Below are positions 43,398-51,979 of a stretch of 64,000 nt of DNA, piece by piece. The notes under the pieces were generated by a model. It worked only from the letters and a program-made list of their open reading frames with translations, was not told where the DNA came from and did not search any database. How positions within the stretch are numbered: the stretch's first letter is position 1; every line of letters begins with the position of its first letter. Source of the DNA: Heligmosomoides polygyrus polygyrus (Eukaryota; Nematoda; Chromadorea; Rhabditida; Heligmosomidae); NCBI GenBank assembly GCA_947396885.1, contig OX377202.1, forward strand, positions 5,642,001 to 5,706,000, written 5' to 3'. The position numbers and the translations under genes were made by a program.

Positions 43398-44549
43398 TCA
43401 TTTGAAGTAACCACCCTTTACATCAACTGTCTTTCGCCAACGTGCTGGTAAGTCATGGATGCCTTTTCTCCAAAACGTGGCCGGTTGTGATTCGGAAGAT
43501 GTGAGCAGTGCCTCCTTGACATCCTCTCGGTTCCTGAATTGCTGGCCGTCCAAATAGCGTTGAAGGCTTGAAAACAAATGACAATCAGAAGTTGTTACAG
43601 GATGTTTTGTTGCGATCAAAACTCTTGCGCCAGGCGGGACTCGATCATCAGAAGGAACGAGATCTGGTGAGTAAGGCGGATGTGGAAGAACGGTCCATCC
43701 GTAGTCCGCCAACTCAGCCGCCGTCGCTCTAGCAATATGCGGTCTAGCGTTGTCGTGTTGAGAATACACCTTCACTTGCTCTCCTCGTGTGGCTTGAAGG
43801 TGGGCTCTCAGCTTCCTCAGTTGGTTGACGTAAACCTCTGCCGTCACTGTTATCCCTTCGTCCAGCAGCTCCCAGTATTCTACGCCAAGAACGCTCCACC
43901 AACTGCATAGCATCACCTTTTTCACGTGAAGGTCGGGTTTCGGAACATCCTCTGCCTCTCCAGTTGCGCCAACCCACTGTGCACGCCGGTGATAATTAGA
44001 GTAGAGTATCCACTTCTCATCCCCGGTGACAAGGTTGTCCAGCTGTCCGTGGGTACGTCTGAGGGTAAGGAGAGACAGAGCGACATCGGCTGTGCGATCC
44101 ATGTCATGTTGTGTCACGTCGTGAGGTACCCAGCGACCCAATTTTCGCACCTTGCCAATCGACTTCAATCCTCGAACGACTGTTGAGTGACTAACACCAA
44201 GAGTGCTTGACAGTTCGCGAGTGGTTTGGTATGGGTCCGCTTCCACTCTACTTCGGAGGCCACCCAAATCCAGTGTCATCGGGCGCCCTTCTCGTTCATT
44301 ATCTTCAGCGGAGAATTCACCAACTGCAAACTTCGAGAACCACTGGTACACAGTACTTCGAGCAGGAGCACTCTCGTTGTAAACGTCCTTCAGGCGACGA
44401 TACGATTCGTTGGCATTGAGGCCAGGTTGATGCAGGAATAACATGACGTGCCGAATATGCGTCTCAGTTGGGATGAATTGCTTAGCCATAATAGCTGACG
44501 TTAACAACGCAGAAGTAAATGTTAGGAACAGTTTTGTAGCCCTTTCCAT
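43398..44549 (-). CDS. mariner transposase, open frame with a 21-residue insert
   Basis: A 383-codon uninterrupted frame. The likely start is the second Met (MAKQFIPTETHIRHVMLFLH, residue 21). Visible are the HTH region (ANESYRRLKDVYNESAPARS, YQWFSKFAVGEFS), ELSSTLGVSHSTVVRGLKSI, WVPHDVTQHDM, the TGDEKWILY Asp, QHDNARPH and PYSPDLVPSD with 34 residues between the last two Asp, i.e. mariner D,D34D. Directly after the third Asp come 21 residues (DRVPPGARVLIATKHPVTTS then D) absent from copy B. They are encoded by a 55-bp SINE-2 piece plus an 8-bp target duplication. The Tyr normally following the Asp is Cys. The frame is open, but the insert is beside the active site, so activity is doubtful. 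Confidence 0.85.
   Translation of the reverse strand: MERATKLFLTFTSALLTSAIMAKQFIPTETHIRHVMLFLHQPGLNANESYRRLKDVYNESAPARSTVYQWFSKFAVGEFSAEDNEREGRPMTLDLGGLRSRVEADPYQTTRELSSTLGVSHSTVVRGLKSIGKVRKLGRWVPHDVTQHDMDRTADVALSLLTLRRTHGQLDNLVTGDEKWILYSNYHRRAQWVGATGEAEDVPKPDLHVKKVMLCSWWSVLGVEYWELLDEGITVTAEVYVNQLRKLRAHLQATRGEQVKVYSQHDNARPHIARATAAELADYGWTVLPHPPYSPDLVPSDDRVPPGARVLIATKHPVTTSDCHLFSSLQRYLDGQQFRNREDVKEALLTSSESQPATFWRKGIHDLPARWRKTVDVKGGYFK
43592..43646 (-). mobile_element. 55-bp SINE-2 fragment inside the transposase gene
   Basis: Bounded by ATCAGAAG at 43,584-43,591 and 43,647-43,654. Its minus strand reads GATCGAGTCCCGCCTGGCGC, then AAGAGTTTTGATCGCAACAA and AACATCC, the B-box end and tail of SINE-2 at 30.2-30.5 kb. 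Copy B has the empty site. Confidence 0.8.
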
Positions 44550-44816
44550 TCTCTATCGATCGATCATTTACGCGTTGATACATGTGAGAAATTTGGCGGG
44601 AAAATGCGCTTTCAATCCAGGAGGGATCACATGTCCGAGAACTTATGCACCAACCTAATAGATGAAAGACGGAAACAACTTGGGCTGCCTAGTCTACAGT
44701 GTAGGAGAGCCAGAGATGGTCTCCTGATCGTTTTCAAAGTGATTACAGGTAGAACTGAACTAAATTCTAGAGATATTTTTAAACTGTTCCCTATAGAACT
44801 AAAGGAGCAAATCTAA

Positions 44817-45144
44817 ACTGAGGGTTCCAGCTACTAGATCATAGGTTCGTCATAAAAGCTTTCCCATAAGGGTGTTTCCGTTATTCGACAAGCTGCTTAA
44901 TGAGAACACACTCTCTCTATCGTTTCTGCCTTTAAAAAAACTGATTTCGTCAGACACTTAGGGGTTTCCTGAGGAAACCGTATCTTATAGCAGTCTCATT
45001 TACATGCTTCCATGATTACTATGTTGTATTTTTTATTAGACGTCATTTATTACCATACTAACGTATAGATTCCTCAAGAAACTCAGCTAAACAGCGAATA
45101 GATTGAGAAATCAGTGTAATGACGGCTTAGCCCTGAGAAATGGG
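44817..45144. other. no assignable feature
   Basis: AT-rich; no motif recognised. Confidence 0.3.
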
Positions 45145-45395
45145 TGCTCTCTGACAAGGGAGTCCCATGAACTTCCCCCAAAGATTCTCAACGAGACCTA
45201 CATGGTCTTGTAGGGCATCAGACGAGGATCATAGAACTGTGCTTCGTTTTTGCTACGGGCCACTGGGTGGTCCGAAAATGGCAAAAAATGGTACCACTTC
45301 AGGGCGAGCTGATAAGGCAAGCGTGGCACCTGGAATGGCCCTATCGTGCTCTGAACTTGACTTACAAAAGGTTTGGAGCTCAAATTAAAGTTTGG
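45145..45395 (+). repeat. fold-back family FB-2, left arm
   Basis: GTGCTCTCTGACAAGGGAGT through CTTACAAAAGGTTTGGAGCT. It is inverted relative to 48,055-48,258 (CATGAACTTCC, ATTCTCAACGAGACCTA, GGGCATCAGACGAGGATCA shared) and related to the palindrome at 62.9-63.3 kb. Confidence 0.7.
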
Positions 45396-45403
45396 TTATA
45401 GTA

Positions 45404-46673
45404 TTAGATTGGTGCATAAGTTCTCGGACATTTGATCCCCCTGAATTGAAAGCGCATTTTCCCGCCAAATTTCTCACATGTATCAACGCGTAAATGATCG
45501 ATCGATAGAGAATGGAAAGGGCTACAGAACTGTTCCTAACATTTACTTCTGCGTTGTTAACGTCAGCTATTATGGCCAAGCAATTCATCCCAACTGAGAC
45601 GCATATTCGGCACGTCATGTTATTCCTGCATCAATCTGGCCTCAATGCCAACGAATCGTATCGTCGCCTGAAGGATGTTCACAACGAGAGTGCTCCTGCT
45701 CGAAGTACTGCGTACCAGTGGTTCTCGAAGTTCGCAGTTGGTGAATTCTCCGTTGAAGATAATGAACAAGAAGGGCGCCCGATGACATTGGATTTGAATG
45801 GCCTCCGAAGTAGAGTGGAAGCGGACCCATACCAAACCACTCACGAACTATCAAGCACTCTTGGTGTTAGTCGCTCAACAGTCGTTCGAGGATTGAAGTC
45901 TATTGACAAAGTGCAAAAATTGGGTCGCTGGGTACCTCACGACTTGACACAGCATGACATGGATCGCAGAGCCGATGTCACTCTGTCTCTCCTTACCCTC
46001 AGACGTACCCACGGATGGCTGGACAACCTTCTCACCGGGGATGAGAAGCGGATACTCTACTCTAATTATCACCGGCGTGCACAGTGGATTGACGCAACTG
46101 GAGAGGCAGAGGACGTTCCGAAACCCGACCTTCACGGAAAAAAGGTGATGCTATGCATTTGGTGGAGCGTTCTTGGCGTAGAATACTGGGAGCTGCTGGA
46201 CGAAGGGATAACAGTGACGGCAGAGGTTTACGTCAACCAACTGAGGAAGTTGAGGGCCACCTTCAAACCACACGAGGAGAGCAAGTGAAGGTGTATTTTC
46301 AACACGACAACGCTAGACCGCATATTGCTAGAGCGACGGCGGCTGAGTTGGCGGACTACGGATGGACCGTTCTTCCACATCCACCTTACCAGATCTCGCA
46401 CCTTCTGATTATCATTTGTTTTCAAGCCTTCAACGCCTGGATTGGACGGCCAGCAATCTAGGAACCGAGAGGTTGTCAAGGAGGCACTGCTCACATTTTT
46501 CGAATCACAACCGGCCACGTTTTGGAGAAAAGGCATCCATGACTTACCAGCACGTTGGCTAAAGACAATTGAGGTAAAGGGTGGTTACTTCAAATGATTT
46601 GATATTGCTGTTCGTATGTTGTGATAATAAATATTTCATGCCCAAATGTCCGAGAACTTATGCACCAACCTAA
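45404..46673 (+). mobile_element. mariner element B, TA duplication
   Basis: TTAGATTGGTGCATAAGTTC at 45,404 and the inverted end finishing CACCAACCTAA at 46,673, with TA at 45,402-45,403 and 46,674-46,675. Same family as element A, opposite orientation, 745 bp away. Confidence 0.92.
45512..46595 (+). pseudogene. mariner B transposase, frameshifted
   Basis: The first 250 codons match element A almost residue for residue (MAKQFIPTETHIRHVMLFLH, NESYRRLKDVHNESAPARST, TGDEKRILY with W changed to R). A 1-nt deletion near 46,255 shifts the frame. QVKVYFQHDNARPHIARATA continues in the next frame, and a further loss near 46,385 breaks PHPPY/SPDL. The remaining C-terminus is readable through GIHDLPARWLKTIEVKGGYF across frames. 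It supplies the empty site for the insert in A. Confidence 0.88.
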
Positions 46674-46745
46674 TAATTTCCTACGTTTTCTAGACAAAGC
46701 TGCAGTTTACATTCGAGTGATTCATTCGCCGCTACAGGCGGCAGC

Positions 46746-46830
46746 GACTGAATGGCCGAGTGGATAGCGTGGCGACTTGCGGGGGGGGGGGGGGGTCGAG
46801 GGTTCGATTCCGGAGCTGGGGTTTCTGCGT
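46746..46830 (+). other. tRNA-like sequence (Ser/Leu-type boxes)
   Basis: GAATGGCCGAGTGGATAGCG is close to a type-II tRNA A-box region, and GAGGGTTCGATTCCGGAGCT contains a perfect GGTTCGATTCC B box. A long G-run sits where the anticodon and variable arm should be, so a working tRNA is unlikely. A pseudo-tRNA or SINE head is the better reading. Confidence 0.5.
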
Positions 46831-47287
46831 CCCTAGGTGGGCTGCCTGCCAGCGTTTTTGCAGACGAAGATTACATTTTGGCACCGGTAGGGTACCTTCT
46901 CTGCGTCCTAACCCCACTTTCAACCTGCTGTCAGATGTGGAAGAAGCTGGTTTTGTTGCGTGGAGCGATATCGCGCATCCATTAAACGATGCTTGTCTCG
47001 CTGAGGAAGGTTCCGTTTGATGCTATCCCCATATGACCTCTTTGATATGTTCTCAATTACTTTTGGAGGTGTTTTTCACTGTCACCTCATTCATGAACAT
47101 TCATGAATAAGCATTGATTTGATCCATCATCGAGACAAGCTCACTGCTCTTCGGATTTCCTCATAGACTGCTGTTTTTCTTCTCGCAACATTCACTGTTT
47201 CAGCTAACTGTTCCCAAGTACTGCATATTTCATCCAACTCGTTTGATTGGTCGCCTTGCTGTGTGTTTCCTCCTCACCATTCTCTTA
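46831..47287. other. no assignable feature
   Basis: Possible body of the preceding tRNA-like repeat. Nothing else seen. Confidence 0.3.
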
Positions 47288-47422
47288 GACCCAGTTTACA
47301 CTTACGCCGCCAAGCGGCGCGGCACAACGATCGCCATAGATATCGATTTTTCGCGCCGCCCGGTCAATATCTATTCCGAAAAAGGTGCCGCGCCGCGTAG
47401 CGGCGCAGGTATACACTAGGGC
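47288..47422. mobile_element. PIF/Harbinger-like MITE, GCGCCGC subfamily
   Basis: GACCCAGTTTACACTTACGC to GCGCAGGTATACACTAGGGC with TTA on both sides (47,285-47,287; 47,423-47,425). ATAGATATCGATTTTTCGCG lies at its centre. Confidence 0.8.
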
Positions 47423-47434
47423 TTACACAGTTAA

Positions 47435-47575
47435 GCCCTGTTCATACTTTCGCCGCCACGCGGCGCGGCTCCACGATTGCCATAGATATCGATTTGTCTC
47501 GCGCGGCGATTCTGCGTCTCTGCCCCACGCTTAAAGATAGGGCTGCCGCGTTGCGGCAAAAGTGTGCGAAGGCCT
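47435..47575. mobile_element. PIF/Harbinger-like MITE, partly degraded
   Basis: GCCCTGTTCATACTTTCGCC at the left; AAAGTGTGCGAAGGCC at the right. It has the same ATAGATATCGATTTGTC centre as its neighbour. Confidence 0.6.
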
Positions 47576-48054
47576 TTACGAGAGACGGGTCGGGGGCATT
47601 GCAGATACGATCATTTGCATTGCACTCACTCCCTCTGCTCTAGAGGTTTTTCTCCAAAATTCATCTTTAGGGTTATTTGGGACGCAGAACACCAACTTGG
47701 CAACCAATTTCGGTGAAACAGTAGATCACAGAAGGTTATGATGAATATGTGTAAGTTAAAGGAGTACACGCAGAATAACCGGCTTTGCTGCCGACTCCAA
47801 AGGTCGAGGAGTGGACGAAAAAAAGTTTTGCCCGAACATATGACATCTATTTTTAAAATTTCGGTCGATTAAGGTAGGTTACGGTAGATATGGGTGACTA
47901 AAGCTGCGCACGTTAGTGGGATCGCTTCCTTCTCCAATGTTGTCAGACATATTTTCCAACCTTCGACTTCAACATTGGTGGAAAGTAGTGCAAGCAAGGT
48001 GATAATTTAGAAAAAGAGTGACAGATTCGTGGTCAGCAGCTTAAATAGTTCCCG
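47576..48054. repeat. GTGCTGATCAC-family repeat remnant
   Basis: AGGGTTATTTGGGACGC at 47,670 and TTAAGGTAGGTTACGGTAGA with GGGTGACTAAAGC at 47,870 match blocks of the tandem repeat at 63.34-63.61 kb. Confidence 0.5.
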
Positions 48055-48258
48055 ACAGGGCCATTCCAGGTGTCACTTAGGCCTTATCAACCCGCTCTGA
48101 AGTGATACCATTTTCGCCATTTCCGGATCACCCAGTGGCCCGTAGCAAAAACGAAGCACAGTTCTGTGATCCTCGTCTGATGCCCTACAAGACCATATAG
48201 GTCTCGTTGAGAATCTTCGACGGAAGTTCATGGGCTTCCCTTGTGAGAGAAGCTCTAG
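48055..48258 (-). repeat. fold-back family FB-2, right arm
   Basis: Inverted copy of 45,145-45,395. The ~2.7 kb between the arms holds mariner B, a tRNA-like repeat and MITEs, so the arms may belong to one element later filled with insertions. Confidence 0.65.
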
Positions 48259-48259
48259 C

Positions 48260-49288
48260 GCACAAGGCACACAAGTGCCAAGTTTCAAGTCCAACTCACA
48301 AGCAGAAGAGTTGTTCTCTTCAAAAGCAGATGCTTCGGTGCGAGTACTTCAAATTCCTAGGGGATCAATCCAAGACCGATCTGGCTTGACTTCAGCGAAT
48401 AACATTCTTAGCTGGTCGGGAACCGCAACTAGCACCGAAGGGACCGGGTTCATAGATGATGAGTTTTCGACCACACTAACGTCTGCGAACTACCGCGAGC
48501 ATGGGATGGCAAACAGTGAAACAACCGAGAAGGTGTACACGAGAACCATCAGACCGAAAACCGATGCCAGCTCCTGAAGCATGGAAGCGAGGGGGAGCGT
48601 TGGGCTGAGTTGCCACAATCTCGTTGTACGTACAGAAGCCGTTCTTCGCGAGGAAGTCGTTAGCGACCCAGTACTCGAAGAATCGCAACCAGCTGTCGAA
48701 CTCCGCTTGATCAACCATCACATTTCAGTTCAGTTTTTGAACGAACTCCCGCTCCAACTGATTCAGGTGTTCCCTGGAGATGTTGGCTGCTTCGGCCCAT
48801 TCGACATTTGACGCCCTGTCATACGTATCCGAGTCATGCAGAAACTTGGAGGCCACATCAGTGACGGAAGATACAGGTCAGTAGGATCTGATGGTTCAAA
48901 TCAGTTCTTATTTTTCACCCGAATGCGGTCGAGATAGACCATGGTAACAACGAGGGTGCAGGGGCCTGCGTAAGGCCCCGTTTATACTTCGTCGCGGCGC
49001 GGCGCGACGCGACGCGACGCCATATTGATTGTGCGACGCGATCGATCAATTTGGCCTCATTGCGTGGCCATCGCGTCGCGCCGCGACAAAGTACGGGGCC
49101 TAACCGCGTCCCGAAATAGCAGCTGACGTTTCTGGCTTCATGTAGTCGAACGAACTCCGTTTGTTAAAGAAGTCCACACCGATCTCGGAGAGCGGTAAAT
49201 TAATATTTTCGGGTTGTCTTGCTCCATAGCACTGCATCCCACGAATCCACCTTCTAACTCTTCTATAGTCGGGAAACTGCGGTGCCAT
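48260..49288 (-). pseudogene. CNPPD1-like cyclin-box gene, intronless broken copy
   Basis: On the minus strand from Met at 49,288: MAPQFPDYRRVRRWIRGMQC, LPLSEIGVDFFNKRSSFDYM, KPETSAAISGRG. Then comes a MITE, then YAGPCTLVVTMVYLDRIRV, DLYLPSLM, VASKFLHDSDTYDRASNVEW, AEAANISREHLNQLEREFVQ and VDQAEFDSWLRFFEYWVAND. The order of the P-C-T-L...VYLDR, S-L-M-VASKFL, NVEWAEAANI and LNQLEREF motifs is that of the cyclin domain in CNPPD1 proteins (PHO80-like cyclins). A hydrophobic segment, SVFGLMVLVYTFSVVSLFAI, follows in a shifted frame, as the family has a membrane segment there. Breaks: TGA at 48,901-48,903, a 1-nt loss near 48,856, TGA at 48,725-48,727 (where Trp is expected), a frameshift near 48,600. 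No introns are seen in ~1 kb, which suggests a processed copy. Confidence 0.7.
48974..49100. mobile_element. PIF/Harbinger-like MITE inside the CNPPD1-like pseudogene
   Basis: GGCCCCGTTTATACTTCGTC and GACAAAGTACGGGGCC with TAA on both sides (48,971-48,973; 49,101-49,103). Without it and one TAA the reading frame joins ISGRG to YAGPC. Confidence 0.88.
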
Positions 49289-49517
49289 GATCTCAAACTT
49301 GGGTAATTAAATTCATTAATTTCTGTTGGAGTTTTTTCTCTAGTGTTTCTTATACTATGTTTACTTTCTTTGAAGTTTAGTAGTGTTTGTTGTACTGTGT
49401 TCTTGAGTCTTCTAGTGTTTTGTTCGCGTCTAGATGTTGCTATTACTCGCGTGGGTATGACCTGCGCCTCCGAAGACAGAGATAAAGATTGAAGTCCACG
49501 TGAAACAATGGCAACTA
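49289..49517. other. unassigned; flank shared with 41.7 kb
   Basis: ATTGAAGTCCACGTGAAACA at 49,488 also occurs at 41,731, marking an older dispersed repeat. The rest is unrecognised. Confidence 0.4.
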
Positions 49518-49642
49518 GGGGTCGCATTCATCAACGACCTACATAACTTTAACAGAGAATTCACAGCGGAAAACTCAGATAACGCGGCTTATCGCTCACC
49601 ATATCGCTTGATAAGCCGCGCTATCAAGCGATGAATCCGGCC
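49518..49642. mobile_element. GGATTCATC-family MITE with a proven empty site
   Basis: GGGGTCGCATTCATCAACG and CAAGCGATGAATCCGGCC are the inverted ends, with CTA at 49,515-49,517 and 49,643-49,645. The sequence at 41,731-41,780 (CAATGGCAACTAGAACGACA) is the same flank without the insertion. Confidence 0.85.
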
Positions 49643-49925
49643 CTAGAACGACAAGTTCAGACAATATTGCCACAACCTAGGACTGAAACACAAAAAATGA
49701 TAAGGAATAAAAGGATAAAAATAAGAGGACAAATCAGGATTAAAACTCATCTCTGCAAAAGCAATTTTACCAGTCCTTCCTTTGAAGGAGTTCAGTGAAA
49801 TATGCAGGAAGCCCTCATTAATTATTTTATTGAACAATGGAACTATTCTTAAGGAAAAGAATTTGACAACAGCAATATAAAGTATGAGCCTTCCCCCCCC
49901 CCCCGATTAGGATAGCTCCAAACCC

Positions 49926-50053
49926 TGTTCATCGGCTGGCTACCTCTAGTCATTTTTTAGGCCAAATACGCATGCCTGAACGATACCCCGTACAAGTAGA
50001 GTGCGTGGCGCATCCCAAATGTGGACTGATCAGAGCCGTTCTTTGTCCTTTGC
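49926..50053 (+). mobile_element. SINE-1 3' half
   Basis: TGTTCATCGGCTGGCTACCT, GGCCAAATACGCATGCCTGA, GTGCGTGGCGCATCCCAAAT. A solo hAT-like MITE end (CCCCGATTAGGATAGCTCC) precedes it at about 49,893. Confidence 0.75.
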
Positions 50054-50056
50054 ATT

Positions 50057-50819
50057 AGTGGCAGAGAACTAAACTTGTCGCCTGGCTAGGAAGAGAACGG
50101 GTTCGACATCCGCTCCACCGCTACCTGTCACTCTACTCGTCCAGCTCGTCGAGATTCCGCAGATTCCACTCATTGGGCTCATTGTTTACACCGAAGATAT
50201 GGCCGTGGAGCCGCCGTCATCGAGACGGACGGAACCAGCCAGGCAGCCGTCGTTCTGTTGACCGACCACGGTTAGTGGCCTCCTCCTCCCCGGCCGGCTG
50301 CGTACGTGTGCTGGCTGCAGTCTGTGTGCGATCGCCCTTTGGCCTCCTCGTCGTTCGTTCCTGCCCTCGCGCCGTCGTCGTCGTCGTCGTCGGCAAAAAC
50401 TCGTCGTCGAACCACTCCCAGGTGCGTCCGCCCGATTCGTTCCCCGCATTCCAGCCGTGATGGTCCGTCCGGTTTCAGATGCACTGAACAGAAGTGCAAG
50501 CGTCCAGTCGAGAGATGTCCTCAGACTGGCTGTCCAGCTACGACTCCCAGGTCAAGGCCGACGCCGCTGCGCCCCATCACACGCCTAAGGTTCTTTCCGT
50601 GAACTTCTTTTTTCTCGCACCGTGTCGCTATAATTTCGTGTCGAATCGTCCTAAGATCGCTTTGCGAACTCGTGCCTGTGTACCACCACCCCTCCATTAT
50701 TTTCAACTAATTTTTGTGTGAGAACGATGTAGAAGATTACCCCGGATCGCAGAGTGTGTGTTGGAGCACATTTACCAGGCCCTCAAGTGTGTTGACGTTT
50801 GAACGATTTGGGTTCCTAG
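50057..50819 (+). other. CpG-rich block, candidate promoter/first exon
   Basis: From about 50,100 to 50,600 the sequence is CpG-dense and free of recognised repeats, with a (GTC)n run at 50,374-50,394. A plus-strand frame from ATG at 50,515 reads MSSDWLSSYDSQVKADAAAP. A donor after 50,550 (CAG|GTCAAG) or 50,589 (AAG|GTTCTT) would be in phase with the exon at 57,226. Both donors are weak, so this is only a candidate upstream exon. Confidence 0.25.
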
Positions 50820-51324
50820 GGATCTATCCTATTCCCGGGGGGGGGGGACACATAACTAAAGAGTATGTAAAAAATCAACTTGGGACTTACCGAGCGACTC
50901 CCACAGAGCACGATAGAACCTAAACCAGAAAAATTCACAAGAAAAAAAAAGATAAAATAAATGTTTTTGCCGAGGTTGTAAGCGGATGAAGTTATGTGCC
51001 CTCCTCACCACGTTAGATCCTGGTTATAACATATCAGGCAGCGGTCAGCACGCGCTAGGTGGCTTTATGTGCCCTCCTCACCATGTTAGATCCTGGTTCT
51101 AACATGTCAAGCGGTGGTCAGCACGCGGCACGACTCCATTACGTCGCTCTTTGCCCGCCGATACGGTTGTCAAACCGCGGCGATTTTATTTTTTTATTTA
51201 TCCGTTCGTTTTTTTTCTTTGTTTTAGGTTCTATCGTGCTCTGTAGGAGTCGCTCGCGGTGACTCCCAAGTTGATTTTTACATACCTTTTAGTTATGTGC
51301 ACCCCCCTGGACTAGGATAGATCC
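50820..51324. mobile_element. hAT-like MITE (GGATCTATCC ends), copy a
   Basis: GGATCTATCCTATTCCCGGG and CTGGACTAGGATAGATCC are inverted ends. CACATAACTAAAGAGTATGT is mirrored by ACATACCTTTTAGTTATGTG. An internal ~66-bp block (CCTCACCACGTTAGATCCTG ...) is present twice. The two flanks share GTTTGACGTTTGAACGATTTG-type sequence instead of an 8-bp duplication. Confidence 0.75.
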
Positions 51325-51505
51325 CCTCTAATGTGTTCACGTTTGAACGATTTGAAAGTCCGACAGTGGTAACTTTGGCGAGAGACCGTCGCCGCACGCT
51401 GCTCCTTCGGCTCATCACCGTCATCATCTGCTGTTTGTTTCCTGCTGTCTGCTAAACCATCTACGGCCGGAGTGTGGGTGAACAGATGTGAATCGAAAGA
51501 AGACG

Positions 51506-51979
51506 GGATCTATCCTAGACGGGTGGTGGGCACATAACTAAAAGTTTCGCAACCAATTGAATTGGGATTTACGGGGCGGCTTCTAGAGAACAAAATAGGA
51601 CCCAAAAAGCAATCAAACAACAAGAACAAAAACAAACAAATACTCGCGGTTCTATAGACGTCCCGGCGGGCAGGGCGCATTCAAACACGTCTGGCCACCG
51701 CCTGACATGTTATAACCTGGATCTATCGTAGTGAGAGGGGCATGTAAAGCCGCATACCGCCGCCTGACATGTCATAACCAGGATCCGTCATGGTGAGGGG
51801 CACACATAGCTTTACAACCGTGGTGAATTTTTTTGCTCTTGTTGTGATTTTTACCACGAATTTTGTCAGCTTGGGCCCTATCTTGTCCTCAAGAACCCGC
51901 TCCATGAAAGCCAAGTCAATTCGTTGCATAATTTTTAGTTCTGTGCTCCCCCCCCCCCCCCCGCGACAATGATAGATCC
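51506..51979. mobile_element. hAT-like MITE, copy b
   Basis: GGATCTATCCTAGACGGGTG to GCGACAATGATAGATCC. Flanks AGAAGACG and GGAAGACC agree at 6 of 8 positions. Confidence 0.75.

Larger units (their letters stand above)
43321..44658 (-). mobile_element. mariner element A (1.34 kb), TA duplication
   Basis: TTAGGTTGGTGCATAAGTTC at 43,321 and its inverted copy GAACTTATGCACCAACCTAA ending at 44,658, with TA at 43,319-43,320 and 44,659-44,660. Confidence 0.92.
43031..44816 (+). pseudogene. Jockey/CR1-like non-LTR RT C-terminus, split by a mariner
   Basis: Before the mariner: LGFLINDKLCFDIHCKALVS, KVYNLFKALRTKIPRILVKV, YKIYARPILEGGTTVFS and, after a 1-nt shift, FVDLIGNVQNNYTRKVLMRS then TGLGYQYIPNV. 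After it (44,661 on): DERRKQLGLPSLQCRRARDG, LLIVFKVITGRTELNSRDIF and a stop at 44,816. This is the segment that follows the RT in Jockey/CR1-type ORF2. Removing the mariner with one TA rejoins IPNV to DERRKQ in frame, so the interruption is a clean insertion. Confidence 0.75.

Noticed and set aside
43398..43663. Insert in mariner A as a normal family-specific extension
   Set aside because: Copy B lacks it, an 8-bp duplication bounds it, and its sequence matches SINE-2.
46746..46830. Functional tRNA-Ser/Leu
   Set aside because: A long G homopolymer replaces the anticodon/variable region.
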